A stretch of 64,000 nucleotides of DNA. Origin: Phycomyces blakesleeanus NRRL 1555(-). Lineage: Eukaryota > Mucoromycota > Mucoromycetes > Mucorales > Phycomycetaceae. The notes under the pieces were generated by a model that saw only the letters and a list, made by a program, of their open reading frames with translations, was not told where the DNA came from and searched no databases. Below are positions 1 to 12,075 of this stretch, piece by piece; position 1 is the first letter of the stretch, and each line of letters opens with the position of its first letter. The stretch spans positions 682,001-746,000 of the forward strand of contig NW_017265156.1 in NCBI RefSeq assembly GCF_001638985.1. The letters run 5' to 3'. The position numbers and the translations under genes are program-made.

Positions 1-1129
1 TAGTTTAGTATTTAGATTTACATGACAATAGGAATAGGAGCTACAGGGCAGAGCTGCAGAAATTATCAAAATATTTAATGTCTTTGTAAAGACAGATCAG
101 GTCTAGGTTCTTCAATAAGATAAATAAATTCAAATATATATATATATATATATGTATACAAATATTAAAGTACTCCATTTTATATGTAAGAGCATTTTCA
201 TAGGCACAAATCCATAGCAACAGTAGCAAATAAATATATATATATAGTAAAATAGAAAACGAACAATCAGAAATAAATACAAAGGGGGATACAGGGAAAG
301 GGAAGAGGGGTAAAAGGTTCAGGCTCAGGCACAAGAAAAAGAAAAGTACTATGTCTTATTGGTCAACTTGGATTGACTAAATCTGTAAAATAAATCAACC
401 CACATATACATATATATATAGTGTTTTATTAATCTCTACCGACTATCAATACCAATGATAATATGCGCGTGAGTTTATCTTAATGTGTATTGGTGTATGG
501 GCTATATACATATGTTCATGCTCCATGTTCCATGTTCCATTTCCGTGTCGGTGTCAGTGTCGGTGTCGGTATCCATGGTCATGTCTGTGTCTGTGTTTGA
601 CATCTAAATCTAGTAATAAAAACATATACATATTTTATGGCTATATGTATAAATAAATTAGACAAAAAAAAGAGCATATTAAAAAATGCTATTTGTGTCT
701 ATAAAATACACATCATTTACATACATACATACATACATACATATATCACACACAAACGCACATTCAAATCAAAATCAAAATCAAACAAATAAATAAATAA
801 ACAAACAAACAAGCAAGCAGAAGAATAAGACTAAAACTAAGATTATGAATAAGATGGCAAAATGTAAAAGAGGGTAAGAAATCTAAAGTAAAGTAAAGGG
901 TTTGAATATAAAAAGAAGATGGAGGTGGGGATCCTATTTTATTTTGGTAAAAAAGAAAAGCTCATTGACGGACACAATTTTTTTTAACGTCACCACGAAA
1001 GACGGCCTTGGATTTGTATTGGGTTGTGCAACAGTTTTCTTTTTTTTTCTTTTTTTTTAGGCAAGGGAAATATTAGACTGCTTCTTCACGTCTCTTCATC
1101 ATCACATACTATCAATCGTCAACGCATCG
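1..1129. other. Intergenic, no gene seen
   Basis: AT-rich DNA with many simple repeats: TA runs near 136-150 and 235-245, a CATA run at about 719-741, and AAAC/AAAT runs at 780-812. A GGTGTC-type repeat at about 541-600 reads on the minus strand as a short Asp-Thr repeat, but it has no supporting reading frame. The last 100 bases, with long T runs and a TC-rich stretch, are the probable promoter and leader of the RasGAP gene. Confidence 0.6.
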
Positions 1130-1640
1130 ATGACTGATCGCCGTAGCGGTATGGTTCAAGCATACGGCTATCCTTCAGCAACCGGGACAACACAAATAGT
1201 TTCTAGAGCGGTGGCGGCTGCAGCTGCCAATAGTCATCATTCCAATCGCAAAGCAGGCCGAGGCTCCAATCGATACTCGGTCTCGGTGCTGTATTCAATG
1301 GCAGCCGAACAGGACAATGAGGTTGAAGATGAACTAGCACAAGGCAAGACACAACTCATCTATTCGTCTTTTTATTTTATTACTGTTATATTCTTATTAC
1401 ATGCTTTTATTCACTCATTCTACCCATATTAAACACATTATTATATCTATATACAACAACAGCTCAACGACAGCTGAGAGACCTAAAATCAAAAATCTCG
1501 GCCCAATCCAAAAAAAACTTTGTCCTAGAGCGAGACGTTCGCTATCTTGACTCTCGAATTGCTTTACTTATCCAAAATAGAATTGCTTTGGCAGAGGTAC
1601 TTTTCTTGAAACTTTTCTTTTCTTTTCTTTTTTTGAAGAA

Positions 1641-1675
<35 letters not shown>

Positions 1676-3377
1676 AATCTACAAATGAATTAATAAATGA
1701 ATTATCTTGTAGCAAACTGAAATGGCATCGCATTTGGAGGAGCACGGTGATGCAGAAACGGACTTTTATCCAGACGATCGAAAGCTTCAACAATATGGAA
1801 ATCTTTTATTTATCTTACAGAGTGAACCAAGACACATTGCCACCCTTTGTAGATTAGTCAGTTTATCAGAAATCGACACTCTTCTTCAAACAGTCATGTT
1901 CACTCTTTATGGAAACCAGTATGAAAGCAGAGAAGAACATTTACTATTAACCATGTTTCAGGTAAAAGGAAAATATATATATAAAAGAAGCAAAAAAATA
2001 AAAAATAAAGTTAGTTCAACCTTTAGTCTGTAGGGTTGATAGGATGAAATATGATTCTAATTGGACATCTTTTCTTTTATATATATATATATACTTATAT
2101 GTATGTATGTATGTATTTTTATATTCGTTTCACAGAATGTGCTCGCTGCGCAATTCGAAACCTCGACTGAATTTGGCTCTCTCCTTCGAGCAAATACACC
2201 CGTATCCAGAATGATGACTACTTACACCCGCCGTGGACCTGGTCAATCTTATCTAAAGTCAGTGCTTGTTGACAAGGTTAAGAATCTAGTAGAGCACAAG
2301 GACCTTAATCTAGAAATCAATCCTCTCAAGGTAAAGTAAACATATAAATAAATACATTAAACCAAAGGCAACACCACCATCAAACTCGTGTAATGCGGAG
2401 TTCTTATGAATCTTACTCTATCTCTCCATGTTCAAAAAGGTTTATGAGGAAATGGTTGCACAAATAGAAGAGGACAAGGGTGCATTACCTGCCAATCTTC
2501 CTCGCAGTGTGACTCCAGAGGTGGCAGCATCAAACCCAGATGTCCAGGCTATTATCCAACCTCGCCTCAAGATGCTCATGGAGATCGCAGAAAGCTTTCT
2601 CACAACAATCATCTCATCTACTCCCACGGTTCCCTACGGAATCAGGTGGATCTGTAAACAGATTAGATCTCTCACCAAGCGAAAGAGTCCCAATGCTTCC
2701 GAGTTCTCTGTGTGTTCAATGATCGGTGGCTTCTTTTTCTTACGGTTCATCAATCCTGCAATTGTGACCCCACGTGCATACATGCTTATGGACAATGTGC
2801 CAGGCAAACACCCAAGAAGAACACTGACCTTGGTAAACTTGTATTTTAATTTCCCCTCCCTCTCTCTCTTTCTCTCTTTATTTTGAGTGTTACAGAATCT
2901 GACTTCTTTTTTTTTGGTAACTTTAGATTGCAAAATTACTTCAAAATTTGGCCAATCGTCCCTCATATGCCAAGGAGTCTTATATGCTTCCAACAAACCC
3001 CTTTGTTGAGGCTAACAAGCAACGTATCAACCGATTCCTCAATGAATTGTGTGAAGTCAGTGATTTTTACGAGAGTTTGGAAATGGACCAATACATGGCT
3101 CTGTCAAAGAAGAACATTGAATTGAGTATCACGATGAATGAGATCTACAGTACACATGCACTGCTGCAGGAACATCTGGACATGATATCTCCCAAGGAGA
3201 AGGATCATATCCGTATCCTCATGAACGATCTCGGACCTGCCCCTACCCAAGTTGCCCGAAAGGAAAATAAGACGATTGATCTTTCTCTTTTTAGTCGTTG
3301 GGAAATTCCTATCCAAGGTAAGTTTTTTTTTGAAGGCAAAAAATAAAATTCCAAATGCCAAATGCCAAATGCCAATG

Positions 3378-3428
<51 letters not shown>

Positions 3429-4645
3429 TATTTATGTTAGATTTGACAACTGCTCTCATGTCTGAGAACAACATCACTCAAAATGATATTCTGTATATGG
3501 AGACCAAGGCCATATATGTTCAATTGATTCGGTCACTACCTCACCTTGGAGCAGGGCCTCTGGATCTGGAATACATTGCCGAGACTGCAGCTACCACAAA
3601 AGACGCTCAGCTGGTACGCAAGGGTATCAAGGTCAAGGATATGCTACGAGAATTGGAAGACGCGGGAGTAATTGACCATCGAGACCGGTACAAATTGCTT
3701 GTCGAAGAGATTACCCAAGAGCTGGCTCACCTAGGAAATCTCAAGGAAAAAGTCCTTCAGGAAATGACTTCGCTCGAGAGTGTATACAAGGCTATCTTGG
3801 ACCACAATAGCTACCTTCGTAGCCAACTTGAGAGCTACAAGGCATATCTGCAGAACGTGCGTATTCAAAACGGCGGAGAAAAACAAACAAAGAGCTCGGT
3901 GGGTATTGGAGTTGCTGTTGAAGGCAATCGTATAAAGACACAGACTCGAAGTGCAGTTCAAGGACCATTCAAATTTACCCACAGTCAATTGGAGAAAGAC
4001 GGTGTTATTGCAGAGAGTACAGTACCAGAGAGCAGGTAATATTATATACATAAATGTAGATATTCATTTGTGTACGTGTGTACTTGTGTATTATTGTGTG
4101 TGTGTGTGTGCTTTTTATATATATTAATATTGACAAATATAAATATGTGTATCATAAACTTCTTTTTTTTTAAAAAAAAATTATAAATCATGTAGACGGC
4201 CTAATATATATTTTTCAATCAAGTCTCCTCTGCCTGGAACATTTATCATTGCTATGTACTTTAAAGGTAAAAATAATAATCAATATATATATATATATAT
4301 ACGTGAGAGAGAAAAACACTTGTAATTCTCGACTATTTGTTTTCTTTTAATATTAATTTACTATTACTATCACAATTACTACTAGGTCGCGAAAAGGCAA
4401 TTTTAGAAATGGACCTCAAGTTAGATGACCTTCTTGAACAGGTAAGTCAATATATATATATATATATGTATATGTGTATATGTGTATATCTGTATACAAC
4501 AAATTGCATGCAAACTAAGAATATATTTTTTTGTGAATTGTAGCAACAAAACAATGTGGAATTACTGGATTTAGAAATTGTGCGTCTTAATGTGCTTCGT
4601 ATTCTTCAGCTCTTGAACAAGACATTTGTGACACGCGGCAAGTAA
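1130..4645 (+). CDS. Ras GTPase-activating protein, Sar1/Gap1 type (RasGAP plus RasGAP_C)
   Basis: Predicted to speed GTP hydrolysis by Ras and so switch off Ras signalling at the membrane. My model has ten exons that keep phase throughout: 1130-1343, 1463-1596, 1713-1961, 2136-2330, 2440-2832, 2927-3317, 3441-4035, 4196-4266, 4386-4441 and 4544-4645. They encode 799 residues, close to fission yeast Gap1 (about 766). The N-terminal part is a low-complexity, helical region. The RasGAP domain follows, with an LLRANTP motif carrying the likely arginine finger at about residue 217. The diagnostic [12 protein letters not shown] motif starts near residue 364. The C-terminal third (about 480-799) matches the RasGAP_C domain of the IQGAP-related group. 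Intron 1 has a GC donor. Intron 6 holds a TAA microsatellite. The start is the first ATG in frame with the conserved part. The family call is secure; the exact first and last exons are less so. Confidence 0.9.
3378..3428. repeat. (TAA)n microsatellite in a RasGAP intron
   Basis: About 17 tandem ATA/TAA units lie just before the 3' splice site of the sixth intron of the RasGAP gene. If translated without splicing it reads as a run of Asn, a shadow and not a protein feature. Confidence 0.85.
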
Positions 4646-4863
4646 GTCTTTAATATCCATAGATACATAGATACATAGATATATGTATTTATACTTATTG
4701 TGCAAAATCTAAAGTACTTACTTATTAACTATTGAAATGAAATTATATAAAAAAAGGAAACTAAAACGATAATATCCTCACCAGAGGTTTGTTTTCTTGA
4801 GACCATGAAGTCGAATTAAGACGAGCTTTTTCTTCTTATTATTATCCTCGGAACCTACCTATC

Positions 4864-4895
<32 letters not shown>

Positions 4896-6027
4896 TACTT
4901 ACTTACTTACTTACATACCTACCTACCTACCTACACCTATTTTACTTGGATGTGTTAAAACAAGGCAAATTCTATTGTCTTTTTTTTTCTTTTTCTTCTT
5001 ACTATTACTATTCTTATTCCTCTTCTTTACTTTTTTTTTCTATATATAATTACTATTATTATTATTATTATTATTACTATTATTTCTCATCCTCTTTTTC
5101 TATCATCAAACATCTTCCAAATCCTAACAATTTCCCCCCCTCTATTCTTTACAAAAAAAACCAATTTTTTTTGGTACTCACAAAGACAAAAGAATGTTCA
5201 TTTAATCTCGGGTTCTACAGCCACCAAATTTACACCAAAAAAGAAATATACCTTTTTGTATATGTATGTGCGTGTATATATATCTATGTATGTGTATGTA
5301 CATACATACATACATATATACAAAATAAATAAAGACAATATCTAACTTCAATAATAATGATAATAATGATAGCAGTATCTTGGCTGTCGAAGTAAAGCAA
5401 AACGAACCTAATTGAATATAATATTTGAAGCTTGTCTTTTTATTATTTTGCCTGTCTAATTGGTTAATTGGTTAACTGACTGACTGGCTAACTACCTAAT
5501 TTTCTGTCGGTTTGTCGGTCTATCGGTCTGTCGGTTTATTTGTTGGACTTTTGGTTACTGACTGTAAATAATAGTAATATCCATAATCCAAATAAAGTAT
5601 CAAGAGTTGCTTTCTTGCACAAAAAAACAAACAAACATGGCAGTATGATTTATCTTGTGTATTTTTTTTTCTTTATTCATTTCTTTTTGTTCTTGATTCA
5701 CGCAGGATTAATTCCCTTGAGTGGACACTCATCACGTGAAACAATCTCGCAACCATTTAATTTTTGGTGAAAAGAAAAAAAAAACACACACAAAAAGACA
5801 TAAAGTTAGAGAGCGAATACGAGCTGAGTGCAAGAGAGAAAGGAAGAAAAGGAGAGAGAGAGAGGGAATTTTGTTAGAAAGAAAAATTGAGTGCAAGCTT
5901 CGTCGCACTTTATATAATTTATATATATTTTTATATATATTTTTTATATATCTTTATATATTTTTATATATTTTTATATATTTTTTGTGCTTAAACAAAA
6001 AAAAACATAAAAAAATATAAAAAAAAA
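4646..6027. other. Intergenic, simple repeats, promoter of the phosphatase gene
   Basis: No coding exon was recognised. The region holds a tetranucleotide array (ACTT/ACCT, about 4853-4935), pyrimidine-rich tracts (4980-5100), imperfect GGTT/CTGTCGG repeats (5460-5540) and TATATTTTTATA-type runs (5920-5990) just before the next start codon. Confidence 0.6.
4853..4935. repeat. (ACTT)n/(ACCT)n tetranucleotide array
   Basis: A run of tandem 4-bp units moves from CTAC/TTAC to CTAC/CTAC, with two CATAC interruptions. It is an ordinary microsatellite, visible directly. Confidence 0.85.
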
Positions 6028-7437
6028 ATGCCACATACGACTACTAATGGAGGTCGTCCAGCATCAAGAGCAGGTTCTCTTAGAGCATCCATGAGTTCAG
6101 TCGGTGGATTCCTGTCCTTAATGTTCTGTTGTTCTGTGGATTCCGGATCCCTTGTGGACAACGGTGACAAAGGCTCGATATTACACAATATAAGAAACAG
6201 ACGACACAACCGAGCAAACGTACCATCAAAGAAATCTCATGGACCGGAAAAGGCGGTACCGATCCCACTCCAGGACAGGGTTCATCCATCACCCACCCAA
6301 CCCACCATCATCCCTCATCCAGATAAGGTCCCCGACAATACGCCTCTTCAAGTTCAAGTTCAACCTCAAGCCGTCGAACCTCAAGCTGTACCAACCACCC
6401 CAATCTCTTTACACCAACAGCAACATACTCCAATCGATGTAAAGTATATATTATATTTTCTTATTATTTATTTATTTTATTTTATTTTTTTTTAAAAAAA
6501 AAGACACTGAAAGATTGACAATGTTTCAATTTTCTCATAAAATATTGTTTATAAAATATAGGAACCAGTTGTATGGTTATTGCCTCCTCTTTTACCGGAA
6601 CACTCTGGTCGTAAATGTCTTGTATTGGATCTTGACGAAACATTAGTTCACAGTTCATTCAAAGTAAGTATTTGTGGAGCTATATTTCTTTTTTCTTTCT
6701 TTCGGTTTTTCTTTCTTCTTTAATATATATATAAATTGTAAAAATAAAGAAGAGCTTTATTAACCAAATTCACACTGCACTCTGCACTCTGCACTCTGCA
6801 CATTATACATTGCATACTGCACACTACACATACATAGAGTATTCCAAATCCTGATTTTGTTGTCCCGGTCGAAATAGACAACCAATTTCACAATGTCTAT
6901 GTATTAAAGAGACCCGGCGTGGATGAGTTTATGCGCAAGATGGGCGAAAAGTACGAGATCGTGGTCTTCACGGCTAGTCTGTCAAAGGTAAAAAGAAAAA
7001 TTACTTTTAAAAAAAATGTACTGACTTGTTGCTTCTAGTATGCTGATCCTGTATTGGATATACTTGACATCCACAAAGTTGTGACCCATCGCTTGTTCAG
7101 GGAGTCTTGCTTTAATTACAGAGGAAGTTATGTCAAGGTATATTAAAAATTCAAATAAGTCTTATATTCATTTTGTACAATTGACTTAATCCTCTCTTGT
7201 TATCTTTTAAAGGACTTGTCACAATTGGGTCGAGATCTTGCATCGACAATCATCCTAGACAACTCACCCACGAGTTATCTATTTCACACCACTAATGCAG
7301 TCCCGGTATCTACCTGGTTCAATGATCCACACGATACTGAATTAGTGGACTTAGTCGCGTTCCTCGAAGATCTTACCGCCATGGATGATGTGACAGTAAT
7401 ATTAGATAGCTCCATTGGCACCCATCCAGAAGTGTAA
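6028..7437 (+). CDS. Psr1/SCP-like FCP1-homology (NIF) protein phosphatase
   Basis: A predicted Mg-dependent serine/threonine phosphatase of the haloacid dehalogenase fold. Five exons keep phase: 6028-6438, 6562-6663, 6838-6987, 7039-7137 and 7213-7437, giving 328 residues. The catalytic signature [10 protein letters not shown] has the nucleophile Asp160 and acid/base Asp162. Conserved [28 protein letters not shown] and ILDNSP blocks follow in family order. A Cys-Cys pair at residues 34-35, after a short hydrophobic stretch, resembles the palmitoylated N-terminus of yeast Psr1/Psr2, so plasma-membrane attachment is likely (inference). Residues 36-137 are a Gln/Pro-rich linker. In yeast this family acts in stress and sodium responses; the vertebrate SCP phosphatases act on the RNA polymerase II tail. 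Sequence alone favours the Psr type because of the Cys pair. Confidence 0.92.
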
Positions 7438-9051
7438 AAAAAAATACCACCAGCATGGCCAGAAAGAAGAAGTATCTTTATTTCATATTAACCAAACACC
7501 ATCAGTGCATCAACATTAACATCACGTCAACCAACCAACCAACCAACCAACCAACCAACCAAACAATCAACGATTCCTTTTTTATCTTCTCCTTATCCTT
7601 CTACTCTTCTTTCTTCTTTTTTTTCGTTTTGTTTTCTTTTTAGGAGGTACCATTTAGCCCCCCTTTTTCATATTGGCAAAAAAAAGCATTGCCAATATTA
7701 GTTAAACATACACTTTATAATTTATACCTCATAGTTCAAACCTCTTTAACTCTTTTTTTTTGTTGTCTTTTTTTGTCTCATTCTTCTCCTTCTCTACCTC
7801 ACTTTTCCTTTCTATCTATCTCTCTTTTCTTTATTATTCTATCATAATATGTTACTCTCCTTTGTATACATCAAATATCTTGGAATTTACCGTCCATTTG
7901 TTGTTGTTTTTTCATACCTCTCTTATATTTTTTTTAGTATTATTATTATGGATAGTTTACCAAGTAGTTCTTGATATTCCACTTTGCCTGGTTTCTTTCT
8001 AATTCTCTCTACACAACCAACCAACCGAACAAACAAACAAACAAACAAACAAACAAACAAAAATATATAACAATCAGATTATCAAGTTTGGCTTAGACTC
8101 GTACTCTTTCATTACCTTAAAGAGCCTCTTCTTTATTTATGATTTTATATATCTACAGTGTTTTTAATTAGTTTAATGATATATTCTTGAATATCAAAGA
8201 AAAAAATTAAGATTTACATAAAGTGGATAAAGATTGATTCTCTGAGTAAAACATAACCTATCTTATAACATCCACTACTTGATATATACTTAAGATGTAG
8301 ACTTTTTTTCCCTTTGGTGTTTTATGTAGTACTGGTATTAACTGCTGCTTATATGTATATACATATATATTAGGTAAAGAAGAAATGCATATTTTTTCTT
8401 TTGTATTTGATGCATGTAAATTACTTTCAAGTAGTTTGAAAGAAGAAAATCTATCCAGACAATCCTTGTGAAATGCAAAAAAAAACTATACCGGATCCTC
8501 GGCAATTATTAGATCGGTGGCCAATAGGTCTAACAAAATTTAGGTTCTGGAAGGTATAGAGACCCAATTTAATCGACTCGATCTAGGCCAAAGGTTCGGT
8601 TATAAAAAGATAAAAAAACGACTACACAAAGTGCGATTGTAATTTTCAAGAGCGACTTTTTATTTTATTCTAATGACTTCATATACTAAAGGCTTGAGCA
8701 GCTTATTTTCGGCAGCTTGAATAAATTAAGGCCCAGAAGTAATTTTGGAATATTCATCTACCAAGCCTCGTATACTCTCAAAGAGTCACCTATCTTCGTT
8801 GTTGGCTTGAAAGTAACAAAAGACTTATTAGCTCACATATAGGGTCCAACAAGAATTCGTTCCGCCATTCGATTCTCTATGCACACCTCTCCTTAAAGCC
8901 TACGTTACTAAAAAAAAGGCATAACTAGCTTTAAATAGACATATAATTTTTATTAAAGTTCAATTTTGTTTCTACAGTAATAATGACATGTATATCTTGG
9001 ACAGTTATTCGCCCAAGTTTTGTATTTTATTAGACCCTTGTGTATATTCTT

Positions 9052-9375
9052 GGTGTGAACAGACTAAAAGTTCAAAAAAAGGGCAAAAAAAGAGCAAACC
9101 AAGTTCATTCAGAACTTAGTTAATCAGACTAATTTATGGCTGTCCATACCTTTTTTTTAAAAAAAATAGTTCAAAGTTGTGCTTATAATCCCGTCTCTAT
9201 CATCAAGTGAAAACTTTTCATTACGAGTTTTTCTAGACCTCTCATTATATGGCATATCTTCTTCATAAAAAATATGCTTCTCTTCTCAATCCTAGGGGTA
9301 ATGGAAAAAAAAACTAGCTAATTAGAGTTGAATAAAAATTTTGCCCTTTTTTTGAACTTTTAGTCTGTCCACACC
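9052..9375. mobile_element. MITE-like element with 37-bp terminal inverted repeats
   Basis: The left end 9052-9088 and right end 9339-9375 are inverted copies of each other with one mismatch. Each starts GGTGTG and runs through AGACTAAAAGTTC and a GGGCAAAA block. The 250-bp interior has no reading frame. The size and ends fit a non-autonomous DNA transposon. The ACTAAAAGTTC core looks Tc1/mariner-like, which is a tentative reading. A target duplication could not be resolved: TA dinucleotides lie nearby on both sides but at unequal distances. Confidence 0.7.
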
Positions 9376-10029
9376 GTCTAGTATTAAAATAGGATGAAAT
9401 TAGAGATCATGTGACTCAATGTTTCTAATCTGTCACGTGTTTTTTAACTAAACCCTTAGAGAATCTCCAGCAGTCCCTTGTATCTCAACTTTTATGTCAA
9501 ATTTAACATTTAAGTTACAAGTGGTAACCCCAACAGCTTAATTTATTTTATTTCATGAACAAAGTACGGTTCTAGATTTTATCTCTCTGCTAAATTCGAC
9601 AGGGATTTAAAAGTTTTAACTGAAAACGCTCTTAAAATTTATTTTAAAAAAAAGATAATTTGAATTGTTGGGTCAAGTAGCTTTTTCTTTGCTAACTTGA
9701 CGGTGTATGGCTTTAAAAAAGATAAAAGTTAGCTGACTGTTGCAAGATGCTCTAGCCCAGCAATGTTGGTCCTTTCCATTCTGTAGAATAATCATTCCCA
9801 ATGCCATCTTGTCTCATCCTTTGTCAAAAATATAGCATATATACCCTAATCACCTGTCCATTGGACGTAAATCAAAACGGAAAACCCAAAAACATCATAT
9901 AATCCCACATAACCCTCCAAACAAACAGTTTAATTTCTCATTGTAATAATCAAAAATCGAGACATTATCAATAAATATGAACCTATCAATAGCTCCATAC
10001 AAACAAAAAGAATCCAAGGTTCCTATTGT

Positions 10030-10330
10030 GTTCATTAACCAATTAAATATGTTTTCGGCTTATTGGGAAAATGTTACTTTTAATGTTGCCTACCCAATCA
10101 ATTCAACTCATTTATAAATATAGTAAGAAACACATTATACTTTAAGGGTTTGACCTTTTTAAGTAATAAAAACTTTATCTGCAAATACAAATAAAAACCA
10201 GTCGATCATAATAGGTAAGCTCATTTTTTTTTAAAAAAAAGAGTTTATTCTTCTGCGCCTCCTCCTCCTTCATATATATATATATACCTCAATTATCTTC
10301 CTGCTTCTCCTCTTGCACCTGTAAGCTCGC
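10030..10330 (+). promoter_or_regulatory. Shared upstream module, copy A (CCAAT and TATA-like boxes)
   Basis: This region matches the DNA upstream of the copy C gene (about 12595-12840). Both hold ATATGTTTTCGGCTTATTGGG, with an inverted CCAAT box, then an ATTTATAAATAT element about 45 bases later, an AAGTAAT block, a CGATCATA block, and a TTTATTCTTCTG stretch before a CTCCT-rich leader. The order is the same in both copies. The module ends about 50 bases before the start codon. Confidence 0.75.
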
Positions 10331-10381
10331 TCGCCTTTTCTTTATTTATATCTCTTTAAATCGAGTAAAACTATAATCAAT

Positions 10382-10804
10382 ATGGAAAGATTCAAGCTAG
10401 TAAGTTTATGTTTGTTTGTTTGTTTGTTTCTGCTATATATATGCGTGTTTCTGTATACATTCTTAAAATTAAAAGAAGCTAATTTATTCATTTTTATTAT
10501 TTAAATGTATATATGTATATGTATATATCTAAGATAATCGAAGGCCTTCGCGACGAGGTTGCCAAAGCCAATACCAGGATCGAAGAACTACTAGTGGAAA
10601 GACGGCAATACCTGATTGAATTCCGGGCAAAGGAGGAAAAAATTGTTTCTCTGGAAAATAAGATCAAGGAACTCGAAGCTGGGACACCCGAGTCTAAAAC
10701 CAATGGCTAGTTTAAAGTTGATAATTAATGATAAGGGAGAAAATTATACCGCTTGCAAGGAAGAGTTGCATAAACTGATTATTCAGTCTGACAAACTGCA
10801 ATAG
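10382..10804 (+). pseudogene. Tropomyosin-like gene copy A, internally deleted and frameshifted
   Basis: Exon 1 (10382-10399, 18 bases, MERFKL) has the same length as exon 1 of copies B and C. Exon 2 starts at 10534 and is clearly coiled coil, with KEEKIVSLENKI matching KELTIVSLERHL of copy C. It hits TAG at 10708-10710 after only 58 codons. One base out of frame, the DNA from about 10710 to 10804 continues with ENYTACKEELHKL and SDKLQ stop. This is the C-terminus that copy C has in its exon 3. The region corresponding to the end of exon 2, the second intron and the start of exon 3 is missing. I read this as an internal deletion that joined exons 2 and 3 out of frame. A 64-residue product could still be made. 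Confidence 0.7.
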
Positions 10805-11369
10805 CTGTATATATTACAGCCGTCATTATTATCATTATACCTTTTAAGAACAAGTACATTAAACAACATTAACAATAAATATCACCAAATAAAACAAATA
10901 TATACACACGAGTATACATAATAAAATATCGAATATTATCGTCGCCATTATCACTAATTTTCCACTGCTATTTATTTGCTGGTGTCTTTGTCAATTAGTT
11001 TGTATGTATGTATGTATGTATGTATGTATGTATGTAGGTAAGTAGGTAAGTAGGTATATATAATATCTTAATAGTATTGCTTATTGCATATGTCTTATCG
11101 TTGACCAGCTATCGTATTTTACTACTTCTTTTCTCTATTACATTAAATAAAACTGTATATACAGACAATTCTATTCATATGATTTGCACATCTTTTTTTT
11201 ATTTCTCTATCCATTTATTAATATATTTAATCTCACTTTCTCATATTATGTATACGTCTGTGTGCGTTTGTTTGTTTGTTTTATTTAATGATATTGGTTG
11301 ATAATATTGTTACATCTACTTATACATAGCGGGTACAGTGGTAGTGGTAATATTAACATATACAGACTA
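10805..11369. other. Spacer between tropomyosin-like copies A and B
   Basis: AT-rich, with a (GTAT)n run at about 11000-11035 followed by GTAG units. It forms the 3' flank of both convergent copies. No gene was seen. Confidence 0.6.
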
Positions 11370-11885
11370 TTACAACTTTACAGATTGATGAGTCAGTTCA
11401 TCTAATTTTGCCTTGCAAGCGATGTACTTTTCGTTCATGCTCTGGATGGCGGATTCCAAACCATTAATCATGTGCACAGACTCTTCTACGTCGTCTTTAT
11501 GTTCATTATGCCTATAACATTAATAATAAGGTTTTAAAGAGTGAAAGGCTAATATTACCCTTAATATATTATGTGTTTATGTATTTACCATTCAGCTTTA
11601 GAAGTCAAAACATTGTAGAGGTCTTCGTACTTTATATCGAGTTTTGCAATTTGATCTTTCAGAGTAATAATGTTTTGATCTCTAAAATTAGAATAGCTCT
11701 CAAGACTCTTGATTTCAATTTCAAGTTTATTAGCCCTAGCATTGGCGCTTTCAGCCTTGGCGCGAATGTCGGCAATTTCCTTTTTAATTTATATATTTAA
11801 ACAGTATACATAATAAAATGGGTTTTTCTTTAATATATGTATATCTAACAAACAAAGATAATCTTACGTGTAGCATTTTGTCCAT
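11370..11885 (-). CDS. Short tropomyosin-like protein, copy B (inverted)
   Basis: Three exons on the minus strand: 11868-11885 (MDKMLH), 11589-11779 and 11370-11511, in phase, 116 residues. The protein is a single long coiled coil with an MDK start, Ala-rich heptads (IADIRAKAESANARANKLE) and a C-terminus containing YIACKAKLDEL. Order and spacing match fungal tropomyosins such as fission yeast Cdc8 (about 161 residues), but about 45 residues are missing from the middle. Exon 1 (18 bases) and exon 2 (191 bases) are exactly the same length as in copy C, so the two share gene structure. Expected role: binding along actin filaments. Function at this short length is unproven. Confidence 0.75.
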
Positions 11886-11889
11886 ATTG

Positions 11890-12075
11890 AATACTGCTTT
11901 ATTAAATTTAAAGAGAAAGAGAAAAAGAAGAAAGGAAGATAAGTAGGAGGAGGAGGAGTTGCGAAAGTATAAACTGATAAAGAATAAAAGTTCACCTAGC
12001 CGGGATCGATATCTTTCATTTCTATTTGTAGATAAAGTTTTATTACTTAAAAAAGTCAAAACCTTAAATTGCAAT
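11890..12075 (-). promoter_or_regulatory. Shared upstream module, copy B (partial, inverted)
   Basis: Read on the minus strand, this stretch has TTTAAGGTTTTGACTTTTT, then AAGTAATAAAACTTTATCT and a CGATC block, then TTTATTC and a CTCCTCCTCC leader. This is the same order as upstream of copies A and C. The distal CCAAT portion seen in A and C is not recognisable here, so the duplication breakpoint lies near 12075-12095. Confidence 0.65.

Larger units (their letters stand above)
7438..10381. other. Gene-poor interval with transposon debris
   Basis: Nearly 3 kb with no exon that I can support. 7438-8150 is pyrimidine-rich, with AACC and AAAC repeats (7530-7565, 8020-8065), and looks like 3' flank. 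8450-9000 is less repetitive and may be decayed mobile DNA, but no reading frame survives. 9052-9375 is a MITE-like element listed separately. From about 10030 the DNA belongs to the shared upstream module of the tropomyosin-like genes. Confidence 0.5.

Noticed and set aside
541..600. Asp-Thr repeat protein on the minus strand
   Set aside because: Only about 25 codons from a short GGTGTC repeat; no gene structure around it.
3362..3440. Poly-Asn N-terminus for a separate gene at 3362
   Set aside because: This is the (TAA)n microsatellite in a RasGAP intron; the acceptor at 3439-3440 splices it out.
8450..9000. Possible decayed transposase
   Set aside because: No frame longer than a few dozen codons and no conserved transposase motif could be seen.
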